A stretch of DNA of 8,140 nt from Hyella sp964606015. GTDB lineage: Bacteria > Cyanobacteriota > Cyanobacteriia > Cyanobacteriales > Xenococcaceae. Position 1 is the stretch's first letter, and each line of letters starts with the position of its first letter. Shown piece by piece: positions 1 to 6,120 of this stretch. The notes beneath the pieces are model-generated. The model ran no database searches and was not told the origin of the DNA. It saw only the letters and a program-made list of their open reading frames with translations. Both the position numbers and the translations under genes were made by a program. Where the stretch lies: contig CAZSEZ010000179.1 in assembly GCA_964606015.1 (NCBI GenBank), forward strand, positions 1-8,140, in the 5' to 3' direction.

Positions 1-76
1 GTATTAGTTTGTTGTGGCAGAAGGCAGGTCGCAAATTTTGATTGAACTCTAATATTTACAGACGAGAAATAAAACT

Positions 77-436
77 ATGGCGAGCAAAGATTTTTTTCTG
101 AGTCCTGATGATGCACAGACCTTGGGTGATATTAATTACATGCGAAAGTCTGTTCGGGTAAAGCATACTTTTCCTAAAAACTTAAAAAATCCTAATGGGT
201 TTGAGATTGTTAAAGATGTCTCTTCTTCCCAAGATATGACTTTAGATCGAGGTATGGAAATTGCTAATACCTCTATAGGTTATAAAACGCCCAAAAATAC
301 CAGCTTTAGTAGTCAAGCAGATTCGATAAAACCTCAGCAAGATAGTAATTCTTCATCTGGATCTACACTTAAGAACAATGTGGGAAGTTCTATGGATATG
401 TTCCGTAATATGGCTCGAAATCTAGGCCGAAGATAA
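77..436 (+). CDS. Small conserved-looking hypothetical protein, 119 aa
   Basis: I do not recognise a named family. The protein is soluble, with no signal peptide or membrane helix. Residues 1-45 look ordered and mix charged and aromatic residues (MASKDFFLSPDDAQTLGD at the start, then a basic stretch KSVRVKHTFPK around 24-34). Residues 46-105 are rich in Ser, Asn, Gln, Thr and Lys and are probably disordered. The last 15 residues (MDMFRNMARNLGRR region) could form a short basic amphipathic helix. The ATG at 77 is preceded only by a weak purine stretch (GAGAAA at 64-69), but it is the first start in frame and the N-terminus reads as a natural one. The gene ends 48 bases before a strong intrinsic terminator, so it is either monocistronic or the last gene of a unit entering from the left. 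The ordered head and clean terminator argue for a real gene; function unknown. Confidence 0.8.
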   Translation: MASKDFFLSPDDAQTLGDINYMRKSVRVKHTFPKNLKNPNGFEIVKDVSSSQDMTLDRGMEIANTSIGYKTPKNTSFSSQADSIKPQQDSNSSSGSTLKNNVGSSMDMFRNMARNLGRR

Positions 437-484
437 GTTTGTATTTAAGTTTTTCTTGCTTTTGAGCTTGTTAATAATTTATGG

Positions 485-510
485 ATGCCAGCGTTTGCTG
501 GCATTTTTTT
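485..510 (+). terminator. Intrinsic terminator after the 119-aa gene
   Basis: A perfect 8-bp stem, ATGCCAGC (485-492) pairing with GCTGGCAT (497-504), closes a GTTT loop and runs directly into a seven-T tract (504-510). This is the standard rho-independent form and ends transcription of the 77-436 gene. Confidence 0.92.
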
Positions 511-546
511 AGATTTATTAATATTGATTGATAGTTTATGGCACCT

Positions 547-562
547 TATTTTTTAAAAAATA
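547..562. repeat. Perfect AT-only palindrome upstream of the parA-like gene
   Basis: TATTTTTTAAAAAATA is a perfect 16-bp palindrome of T6 and A6 runs with TA ends. It lies in the 232-bp intergenic region, about 105 bases before the ParA-like start. It could be a bent or easily melted DNA element or a protein site, but chance is plausible in AT-rich DNA. The rest of 511-668 shows no convincing promoter; a TATACG-like -10 sits at 647-652 without a good -35. Confidence 0.45.
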
Positions 563-668
563 GTAATAATCCGCAAATAAAATCAGTAAATATCTATGTT
601 TAAAATATCGATCTTCTGGCAAACTAGGCGTAAGCTATTGAGCGATTATACGCTGGGGGTTTGCAAGC

Positions 669-1583
669 ATGGGAACCATTATTAGTACTGTTAACATGAA
701 GGGTGGAGTGGGCAAAACAACCCTTACAGTTAATCTAGCCACTTCTTTGACCAAGAACTATGGCAAAAGAGTTTTGGTGTTAGATTTAGATTCCCAAATC
801 AGCGCTACATTAAGTCTGATTTCTCCCCATGAGTTTGCTAAAGTACGTAAGAAAAGACGCACTATTGGTTATCTGTTGGATAACATGATTTCTCCTAACC
901 CTTGGAGCAAATTAGAGATCAGAAATTTGATTTATCCTGAAATTTGTAGTATTCCAAGCTTGGAACTTTTGCCAGGAGATATTGAACTTTATGATGAATA
1001 TCTAGTCTCGGAAATGCTCCATGAAAAAGCAACTAAGGAAGCTGGGGCAGAGTTTCAGAAAGTTTGGGACCGTTTTGAAAGAGCTTTGATAAGAAACATT
1101 CTGCAACCCATAGTCGAAGATTATGACTTTATTATTATTGATTGCGCTCCAGGATATAACCTTTTAACTCGTAGTGCGATCGCTGCCAGTGATTATTATT
1201 TGTTGCCTGCTCGTCCAGAACCTTTGTCTCTAGTGGGAATTCAGCTTTTGGAAAGAAGGGTCGCTAAGCTCAAGGAAAATCACCAGCATATGGAGCCATT
1301 AGATATAAAACTCTTGGGAATTGTTTTTATCCTTTCTGCTGGTGGTTTAATGGGTAGATATTACAAGCAGGTTATGAAGCGAGTCAAGGACGACTTTTAC
1401 CCTCATCAGCTATTTGAGCAATCTATTCCTATGGATGTCAATGTTGCTAAAGCTGTTGATCTTTTTACTCCCGTTGTTGTCTCTATGCCTAACTCTAGCG
1501 GCTCCAGGGCTTTTGTTAAACTGACTCAGGAATTTATTAACAAAGTAACAGCGGACCAAAGACAGCCCGTAGCTTCTACCTAG
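669..1583 (+). CDS. ParA/MinD-family ATPase (orphan, no ParB beside it)
   Basis: This 304-aa protein is a deviant-Walker P-loop ATPase of the ParA/Soj class. The motif KGGVGKTT covers residues 11-18, with signature lysine K11 and P-loop lysine K16. The A' motif LDLDSQ is at 38-43 and the Walker B strand FIIIDCAPG at 154-162 (D158). A switch-like stretch LLPARPEPLSLVG follows at 178-190, typical of ParA proteins that dimerise on ATP and bind DNA nonspecifically. The family positions DNA or protein cargo on the nucleoid by a ParB-like partner stimulating ATP hydrolysis. No ParB-like gene or parS-like repeat lies next to it, so the cargo is unknown. The lysine K11 distinguishes it from cyanobacterial McdA proteins of the type that lack this lysine. 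A GGGGG run at 655-659 is the only Shine-Dalgarno candidate. Family assignment is secure, role is not. Confidence 0.93.
   Translation: MGTIISTVNMKGGVGKTTLTVNLATSLTKNYGKRVLVLDLDSQISATLSLISPHEFAKVRKKRRTIGYLLDNMISPNPWSKLEIRNLIYPEICSIPSLELLPGDIELYDEYLVSEMLHEKATKEAGAEFQKVWDRFERALIRNILQPIVEDYDFIIIDCAPGYNLLTRSAIAASDYYLLPARPEPLSLVGIQLLERRVAKLKENHQHMEPLDIKLLGIVFILSAGGLMGRYYKQVMKRVKDDFYPHQLFEQSIPMDVNVAKAVDLFTPVVVSMPNSSGSRAFVKLTQEFINKVTADQRQPVAST
1176..1183. repeat. HIP1 element (GCGATCGC)
   Basis: Perfect GCGATCGC palindrome, the cyanobacterial highly iterated palindrome, inside the ParA-like gene. Further copies are at 2425-2432 (nadD), 4517-4524 (hom), 5866-5873 (rfbD) and 6765-6772 (45-aa gene). 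All five lie within coding sequence. Confidence 0.95.
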
Positions 1584-1620
1584 AGAAGAAGTAACCAATT
1601 TTCGGTTATGAATAACTTAG

Positions 1621-1652
1621 AAGGCTTTGGTAGTAGCAACTACCAAAGCCTT
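1621..1652. terminator. 13-bp perfect inverted repeat between convergent genes, likely bidirectional transcription end
   Basis: AAGGCTTTGGTAG (1621-1633) pairs perfectly with CTACCAAAGCCTT (1640-1652) around a TAGCAA loop. It sits 37 bases after the ParA-like stop and 31 bases beyond the stop of the minus-strand 50-aa gene, which is the expected place for a shared terminator. Neither side has a proper T tract, so termination may rely on the stem alone, or the hairpin may protect the 3' ends of both transcripts. Confidence 0.65.
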
Positions 1653-1683
1653 GACTTGGATAATTACTAGAAAATACTAGGCA

Positions 1684-1836
1684 TTAAATATCAAAGTACC
1701 CTCGTGAAGTATAGATATCTCCACCGAAGGGCTGCACTCCAATATTTGGATAAGCATCATCTGTTGGGCTGAAGATTCGGGCGAAACCCTCTGTTAAGTA
1801 TTGAATGAGCTCCCGTACGATTCTGCTAAAAATCAT
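1684..1836 (-). CDS. Small hypothetical protein, 50 aa
   Basis: Reading the minus strand from ATG (1834-1836) to TAA (1684-1686) gives 50 residues. A clear Shine-Dalgarno AGGAG lies 10 bases upstream. Residues 1-23 (MIFSRIVRELIQYLTEGFAR and on) form a probable amphipathic basic helix. The rest has the composition of a short folded or extended tail: FSPTDDAYP at 22-30, then GVQPFGGDIY at 33-42. There is no signal peptide and no full membrane helix. I cannot name the family, but the SD, clean start and non-random composition point to a real cyanobacterial small protein. It is convergent with the ParA-like gene and shares its hairpin with it, and it is probably transcribed alone. Confidence 0.72.
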   Translation of the reverse strand: MIFSRIVRELIQYLTEGFARIFSPTDDAYPNIGVQPFGGDIYTSRGYFDI

Positions 1837-2144
1837 CTTTGTTGGACTCCTATTAATTGCGTCAAGTTGATTTTTCTGTTGGTTATGCGTTGGTTATAGG
1901 TAACTAAATAACGAGCTTAAACTACAGAGAAATTTGAAGGATATTATGCTATCTACTTACACTTCACCTGTATTTAGCGTAATTTAGGTCGATGTCTTCG
2001 CAAGATAGATGATTTTGAAATTTGATTAAAATATAGAAAACTTAGGTATACATTGCAATTAGTAAAACTAGGCTAGATTGTTTGAAGAGTTATCACTCTT
2101 GCAAATGATTAAAATGCTATTTTAATTTTTACTTATAGACTTAA
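1837..2144. other. 308-bp divergent intergenic region
   Basis: This region separates the minus-strand 50-aa gene from nadD. Besides the tandem repeat at 1878-1897 it holds a small hairpin, AAGAGT (2085-2090) with ACTCTT (2095-2100), 45 bases before nadD. A promoter-like pair TTGATT (2022-2027) and TATACA (2047-2052) has a long 19-base spacer and is a weak candidate for nadD. A 13-codon frame at 1946-1987 has GAAGGA just upstream but is too short to call. No RNA gene is recognisable. Confidence 0.5.
1878..1921 (-). promoter_or_regulatory. Candidate promoter and 11-bp tandem repeat for the 50-aa gene
   Basis: On the minus strand TTTAAG (1921-1916) is followed after 17 bases by TATAAC (1898-1893), a reasonable -10 with a poor -35. 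The unit GTTGGTTAT occurs twice on the plus strand, at 1878-1886 and 1889-1897, with an 11-bp period, and the second copy overlaps the -10. Two sites one helical turn apart over a promoter suggest a regulator site, but this is inference from a short match. Confidence 0.3.
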
Positions 2145-2771
2145 ATGGAGCTAAACGGGAACGATAGTATTAATCAGCACAATAATAATAAGATTGAAGT
2201 CAAAAATCTTGTTCTCTTTGGGACAAGTGCAGATCCACCGACAATTGGTCATCAAACTATTTTAAGATGGTTAGCACAACACTATGATCTTGTAGTGGTT
2301 TGGGCATCTGATAATCCTTTTAAGACTCATCAAGCTAGTTTATCTTTGCGATCTCGTATGTTGGAACTGATCATCCAAGAGATTGAACCGCCAAGAACCA
2401 ACATTACTCTTTGTCAATTAATCAGCGATCGCCGGAGTCTAATCACTGTAAGGAAAGCGCGTCAAATATGGTCAGCGGAGAGGATAACTTTGGTCATTGG
2501 CGCTGATTTAGTCAAGCAGATTGTAACCTGGTACCAAATTGAAATGTTGTTGCAACAGGTCCAAATTTTGATTGTGCCTCGTTTGGGTTATTCGATTACA
2601 GAGGAAGATTTACAAAAGCTAGAATATTTAGGCGGGAAATACACTGTTGCTACATTAAATGCACCTAGGGTTTCTTCTTCTATTTATCGCTTGCGTCAAG
2701 ATAAGACCGTGTTAACACCTGCTGTCAGAGAGTATATTGAGAGTCGAAAATTGTATTCTCGGAGTCGCTAG
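2145..2771 (+). CDS. nadD: Nicotinate-nucleotide adenylyltransferase
   Basis: The enzyme joins ATP and nicotinate mononucleotide to give deamido-NAD and pyrophosphate, the adenylyl step of NAD synthesis in the cytoplasm. The nucleotidyltransferase fold is clear. GTSADPPTIGH at 26-36 is the phosphate-binding loop with the T/HxGH signature (TIGH 33-36). VIGADLVKQIVTWY at 117-130 matches the family's central GAD...W segment, and IVPRLGY at 143-149 its R-x-G segment. VSSSIYR at 176-182 corresponds to the C-terminal ISSTxIR motif, followed by PAVREYI at 192-198. The 208-aa length is normal. The first 20 residues are an Asn-rich extension before the usual KNLVLFG start. No good Shine-Dalgarno precedes ATG 2145, yet no later ATG fits before the motif. 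Neighbours share no pathway with it, so it seems a stand-alone gene. NadM-like alternatives are less likely given the C-terminal motif. Confidence 0.9.
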   Translation: MELNGNDSINQHNNNKIEVKNLVLFGTSADPPTIGHQTILRWLAQHYDLVVVWASDNPFKTHQASLSLRSRMLELIIQEIEPPRTNITLCQLISDRRSLITVRKARQIWSAERITLVIGADLVKQIVTWYQIEMLLQQVQILIVPRLGYSITEEDLQKLEYLGGKYTVATLNAPRVSSSIYRLRQDKTVLTPAVREYIESRKLYSRSR

Positions 2772-2776
2772 GCTCC

Positions 2777-2801
2777 AAATTCTCAGTTAGTATGAGAATT
2801 T
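2777..2801 (+). terminator. Weak terminator-like hairpin after nadD
   Basis: AAATTCTCA (2777-2785) pairs perfectly with TGAGAATTT (2793-2801) around a 7-base loop, starting 5 bases after the nadD stop. The stem is AT-rich and the downstream sequence is only partly T-rich (CTTTGATCTTTG), so it may be a weak terminator or a 3'-end stabiliser. Confidence 0.5.
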
Positions 2802-3170
2802 CTTTGATCTTTGTTAAAAATTGTTGCGTGGCCAGAAAAAAACTCCTAATCCCTATGTCAAGAAAGTTAGAACTTAATAGTTTATTTATATTTCCGCTTT
2901 TCTTGAAGTAGAATTGTAAAGACCAGACCGAAAACCCAGTTTTTAGAGGGCTGTAGTTTTGCTGTCCTAGTCAACAATGACTACTTGGACACAACTCGTT
3001 TTTAGGCTGCTCATAGGTTAAATACCGAGATCTACTGACCCCTATACTCCGATTGAGAAGGCCACAATTGAGAACTGTTTACTATTACCAAGTACAGCTC
3101 AAAGTGTATTCGCTACTTTCTACTCAGAGAGACCCCGGAGCTTCCACAACTGGGATAAACCAAGTGAACA
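2802..3170 (+). other. Long gene-free region before sepF, possible structured leader or small RNA
   Basis: No open frame longer than about 18 codons with a ribosome site is visible on either strand. The best structure is a hairpin at 2963-2991: TGTCC and TAGTCA pair with TGACTA and GGACA around an ACAA loop, with a CTT bulge on the 3' side, 11 base pairs in all. ATTGAGAA occurs twice, at 3052-3059 and 3067-3074. No tRNA, 6S RNA or riboswitch that I can recognise is present. A long 5' leader of sepF or an independent small RNA are both possible. Confidence 0.35.
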
Positions 3171-3749
3171 GTGAGTAATTATATGTCAGCAAGCAACTTT
3201 TTCCATAGATTGATTGGATTTTCTGATGAAGACTTTATCGATGAAGATAGAGAATTTGAAGTCATTGAACCAGAGTCCAACGAAGAGTCAGAGTTTGTTC
3301 AAGAGTTTACCTCCAATGAGCAATATCACGATCACTCTACTAACTCTGTTGTATCGAAAAAAGAGAGTAAAGATAAAGTCGTTGGGATGCGCGGTCTAAC
3401 CCATGGCAACACTGAGGTAATGGTGATTGAACCTAAAGCCTTTGAAGAAATGCCCAAGGTGATTAATGCTTTACGTAACCGTAAGTCGGTTGTACTTAAT
3501 CTAGACAAAATGGATCCAGATGAAGCACAGAGGGCAGTTGACTTTGTTTCAGGTGGAACTTACGCGATGGATGGCCATAATGAGAGGGTCGGTGATAGCA
3601 TCTTCTTGTTTACTCCTAGCTGCGTTACTGTAAGCAACCTTGCGGGTCTAATCTCTAGTGCAGACGATCTAACTTCCGCTCGTGTTCGTTCTCAAGGAAC
3701 TAATCGTCCTGTAGAGGAGTGGCAACCTCCAACCGCAGTAGCTCAATAG
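3171..3749 (+). CDS. sepF: Cell division protein SepF (Cdv2/YlmF)
   Basis: SepF binds the FtsZ C-terminus, bundles filaments and links the Z ring to the membrane, a job important in cyanobacteria, which lack FtsA. The C-terminal SepF domain spans about residues 80-155: EVMVIEP (82-88), the strand SVVLNLDKMD (106-115), AQRAVDFVSGGTYAMDG (119-135) and the end strand SIFLFTPSCVTVS (143-155). The N-terminal 15 residues (SASNFFHRLIGF region) fit the short membrane-targeting amphipathic helix. Residues 18-50 are a strongly acidic linker. The frame opens at GTG 3171; ATG 3183, four codons later, is an equally good start, with GTGAG upstream of it. The 192-aa length is normal for cyanobacteria. The pipX/pipY genes that often accompany sepF in this phylum are not adjacent here. 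An intrinsic terminator follows, so the gene is probably monocistronic. Confidence 0.93.
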   Translation: MSNYMSASNFFHRLIGFSDEDFIDEDREFEVIEPESNEESEFVQEFTSNEQYHDHSTNSVVSKKESKDKVVGMRGLTHGNTEVMVIEPKAFEEMPKVINALRNRKSVVLNLDKMDPDEAQRAVDFVSGGTYAMDGHNERVGDSIFLFTPSCVTVSNLAGLISSADDLTSARVRSQGTNRPVEEWQPPTAVAQ

Positions 3750-3797
3750 CTTAGCTGATAAATTAAAGAATTTTTCGACAAAATATACCAAGGATTT

Positions 3798-3828
3798 GAG
3801 CAGTCATTAAGGACTGCTCTTTTTTTTT
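3798..3828 (+). terminator. Intrinsic terminator after sepF
   Basis: GAGCAGTC (3798-3805) pairs perfectly with GACTGCTC (3812-3819) around a 6-base loop and is followed at once by nine Ts (3820-3828). Strong rho-independent terminator separating sepF from hom. Confidence 0.93.
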
Positions 3829-3832
3829 AAAT

Positions 3833-3860
3833 TTGACTATATCCTAGGGAATTATAAAAT
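3833..3860 (+). promoter_or_regulatory. Candidate promoter for homoserine dehydrogenase gene
   Basis: TTGACT (3833-3838) and TAAAAT (3855-3860) each match the sigma-70-type consensus at five of six positions and are 16 bases apart. They lie directly after the sepF terminator and 36 bases before the GTG start, the expected place for the promoter of an independent gene. Confidence 0.55.
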
Positions 3861-3895
3861 TGTAAAGCAGCAATTTAGAGTAAATAACAGAAAAC

Positions 3896-5185
3896 GTGGT
3901 TTTTAACATTGGGCTACTAGGTTTTGGCACAGTTGGTACTGGCACAGCGGAGATTATTTTAGATAGTGCGGGGAGAAATCCTCTTTTGGCAGAAATTGAA
4001 ATTGCCCAAGTTGGAGTTCGCTCTTTAGATAAGCCTCGTGAAGTCCAGCTTCCCAATGATGTCTTGACCACAGACCTTGAAGCTATAGTTAACAACCCTA
4101 AAATCGATATTGTTGTTGAACTTTTGGGTGGTTTGGAACCAGCACGATCGCTGATTTTGAAAGCGATTGCTAATGGTAAGCATATTGTTACTGCCAATAA
4201 AGCGGTCATCGCTCGTTATGGAGATGAAATCTACACTGCAGCTAACGCAGCAGGAGTTTACGTCTTGCTAGAAGCCTCGGTTGCAGGAGGGATTCCTGTG
4301 ATCAAGCCCCTCAAGCAGTCTTTAGGGGTTAATCGGATTGAAAGTGTCATCGGAATTATTAACGGTACAACTAACTATATCTTGACCAAAATGGCAGCCG
4401 AAGGCTCAGACTTTGCTGAAGTCCTAGCCGAAGCCCAAGCTCTAGGTTATGCAGAGGCCGATCCTACTGCCGATGTCGATGGAGGAGATGCAGCAGATAA
4501 GATTAGTATTTTAGCTGCGATCGCTTTTGGTGCAAGGGTTAAGCGTGAAGCCATAGTCTGTGAGGGTATTAGACAAATTAGTGCTACCGATATAACTTAT
4601 GCAGAAGATTTAGGCTTTGTGATCAAACTCTTGGCAATAGCTAAAGGAGAGCAGGGCAAACCTTTACAAATTCGTGTTCATCCTACTCTCGTGCCTCAAG
4701 ATCATCCTCTGGCTAATATTAATGATGTTTACAATGCAGTTTTGATCGAAGGTAAACCTCTCGGACAGGTGATGTTTTTTGGCCCTGGTGCAGGGAAAGG
4801 CGCCACTGCCAGCGCTGTAGTTTCCGATATTGTTAATGTTGTTAGTATTCTCAAGAGCAGTAATGGTAAGCAAACTCTAGATCCTCTGTTACGCTGTTCC
4901 CATCAGCATTATGCTGAGTTATTACCTGCTAGCGAGATTGCAACTCGGTTTTATACTCGTTTTCTCTGTCGGGACGTTCCTGGAGTTATTGGCTACCTAG
5001 GTACTTGTTTTGGTAAACATCAGGTGAGTTTAGAATCTATTGTCCAGATTGGTTTTCAAGGAGATTTAGCGGAAATAGTGGTCGTTACTCACGATGTTAA
5101 AGAAGGCGACTTTGAAACTGCTTTGGCCGAAATTAAACAGCTTGAAGCTGTGGCTTCTGTTCCCAGTATGATTCGAGTGCTTTAG
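3896..5185 (+). CDS. hom: Homoserine dehydrogenase with C-terminal ACT domain
   Basis: The cytoplasmic enzyme reduces L-aspartate 4-semialdehyde to homoserine with NAD(P)H, the branch point to threonine and methionine. The Rossmann loop GFGTVGTG is at 9-16, and TANKAV at 99-104 carries the conserved active-site-region lysine K102. GIINGTTNYIL at 153-163 is a family hallmark. The signature EADPTADVDGGDAADK at 187-202 includes D198 and K202, equivalent to the catalytic Asp and Lys of the yeast enzyme. A C-terminal ACT domain (about 353-429, starting RFYTRFLCRDVPGVIG) probably gives threonine feedback control. The 429-aa length matches monofunctional homoserine dehydrogenases; there is no fused aspartokinase. 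The start is GTG at 3896, placing the usual N-terminal strand NIGLLGFG at residues 4-11; only a weak purine stretch precedes it. Transcribed alone and convergent with rfbD. Confidence 0.96.
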   Translation: MVFNIGLLGFGTVGTGTAEIILDSAGRNPLLAEIEIAQVGVRSLDKPREVQLPNDVLTTDLEAIVNNPKIDIVVELLGGLEPARSLILKAIANGKHIVTANKAVIARYGDEIYTAANAAGVYVLLEASVAGGIPVIKPLKQSLGVNRIESVIGIINGTTNYILTKMAAEGSDFAEVLAEAQALGYAEADPTADVDGGDAADKISILAAIAFGARVKREAIVCEGIRQISATDITYAEDLGFVIKLLAIAKGEQGKPLQIRVHPTLVPQDHPLANINDVYNAVLIEGKPLGQVMFFGPGAGKGATASAVVSDIVNVVSILKSSNGKQTLDPLLRCSHQHYAELLPASEIATRFYTRFLCRDVPGVIGYLGTCFGKHQVSLESIVQIGFQGDLAEIVVVTHDVKEGDFETALAEIKQLEAVASVPSMIRVL

Positions 5186-5252
5186 GTTGAGTAAGTAGCT
5201 AGGTTATTTATTCTTGATTGTTAATTGATGTAGTTAATGGCTATTAATTGAT
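5186..5252. repeat. Convergent junction hom/rfbD with repeated TTAATTGAT
   Basis: The 58 bases between the two stop codons hold TTAATTGAT at 5221-5229, repeated at 5244-5252 where it overlaps the rfbD stop. A short TTAAT/ATTAA stem lies at 5234-5247. No strong terminator is visible for either gene, so read-through into antisense is possible. Confidence 0.35.
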
Positions 5253-6119
5253 CTGAATCGCTAACTCCTGAAGCATTTCAACTAGAGAATCTCGCCAATA
5301 GGGAGGCTGCGTTTCAACAGTTTTGATGTATTTCTGGTTAGCTAAAACTGAGTAGTGAGGGCGTTTAGCTGGAGTGGGATAGTCCGATGTAGTGATGGGC
5401 AAAACTGAATCCACTACCAACGGAAAACCCAGTTTTTTTGCTTCTGCAAAAGTAGCTACCGCTAAATCGTACCAGCTAGCCACTCCACTATCAGTGAAAT
5501 GGTAAATCCCTGGAGGGATATCGGTAGCTATTAAATTAACAACTGCTTCAGCGATGTCGTAAGCCCAAGTAGGAGAACCAATCTGATCGCTAACTACCTT
5601 TAACTTCTTACGTTCTTTGCCCAGACGCAGCATTGTTTTGACGAAATTTCCTTGACCGCGTGAGCCATGCACCCAAGCTGTGCGCAAAATAATATGGCGA
5701 TTGCAATTTTCTTGAATCGCAAGTTCCCCCAGTAATTTAGATTTGCCGTAAACTCCTAGAGGATTAGTGGTATAAGTCTCTTGGTAGGGAGTATGGCCAG
5801 TGCCATCAAATACATAGTCAGTAGAGATATGGAGTAATTTTGCTTTGATTGTTTGCGCAGTTTTAGCGATCGCTTTAGGGGCTTCTGCATTAACTAGCAT
5901 TGCCAATTCGGTTTCACTCTCTGCTCGATCTACTGCGGTGTAAGCGGAGCTATTGACAATGATATCTGGTCGAATAGTTTTGATCGCAGATTCGATAGTT
6001 TCTGGTTGGCTAAGATCGAGTTGTTGGCGAGTTAGGGTCACTACTTCCCCTAAAAAAGGTAGCGTTCGCAATAACTCTTGTCCTACTTGTCCTGTAGAAC
6101 CCAAAAGTAAGATTTTCAT
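5244..6119 (-). CDS. rfbD: dTDP-4-dehydrorhamnose reductase
   Basis: The last step of dTDP-L-rhamnose synthesis: NAD(P)H reduction of dTDP-4-keto-L-rhamnose in the cytoplasm, feeding cell-surface polysaccharide. I place the start at ATG 6119 (MKILLLGSTGQVG), giving 291 aa. An in-frame TTG three codons upstream would extend it but makes an unnatural N-terminus. Features: Rossmann loop GSTGQVG (7-13), SSAYTAVDRAE (57-67), HISTDYVFDG (97-106), the catalytic YGKSK motif (124-128; Y124, K128), DQIGSPT (178-184) and the RPHYSVL end motif (253-259). Length is typical of RmlD. The start codon follows the rfbC stop by a single base (TAA-T-ATG), and no good Shine-Dalgarno lies at normal distance, so translation is probably coupled to rfbC. 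A HIP1 element lies at 5866-5873. Confidence 0.95.
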   Translation of the reverse strand: MKILLLGSTGQVGQELLRTLPFLGEVVTLTRQQLDLSQPETIESAIKTIRPDIIVNSSAYTAVDRAESETELAMLVNAEAPKAIAKTAQTIKAKLLHISTDYVFDGTGHTPYQETYTTNPLGVYGKSKLLGELAIQENCNRHIILRTAWVHGSRGQGNFVKTMLRLGKERKKLKVVSDQIGSPTWAYDIAEAVVNLIATDIPPGIYHFTDSGVASWYDLAVATFAEAKKLGFPLVVDSVLPITTSDYPTPAKRPHYSVLANQKYIKTVETQPPYWRDSLVEMLQELAIQIN

Positions 6120-6120
6120 A

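Noticed and set aside
669..1583. Carboxysome-positioning McdA
   Set aside because: The signature lysine (K11 in KGGVGKTT) is present, unlike McdA proteins of the type lacking it, and no McdB-like or carboxysome gene is nearby.
1410..1598. Open frame of 62 codons on the minus strand inside the ParA-like gene
   Set aside because: It is a shadow of the coding strand with no ribosome site and no recognisable protein pattern.
1946..1987. 13-codon frame with GAAGGA upstream in the region before nadD
   Set aside because: The spacing from GAAGGA to ATG is short, the peptide has no regulatory codon run, and it does not lead into a downstream gene. Chance is the simplest explanation.
2802..3170. tRNA, 6S RNA or known riboswitch in the gap before sepF
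   Set aside because: No TPsiC-like GTTCRA box in a cloverleaf context and no riboswitch core that I recognise; only a hairpin and a short direct repeat can be supported.
3214..3399. 61-codon plus-strand frame within sepF
   Set aside because: Out-of-frame shadow of the acidic SepF linker, rich in Lys/Leu/Ser as expected from frame shift.
3844..4209. Open frame of 121 codons on the minus strand over the start of hom
   Set aside because: It overlaps the conserved NAD-binding region of homoserine dehydrogenase and its own promoter; low-complexity Ser/Leu/Lys translation typical of antisense frames.
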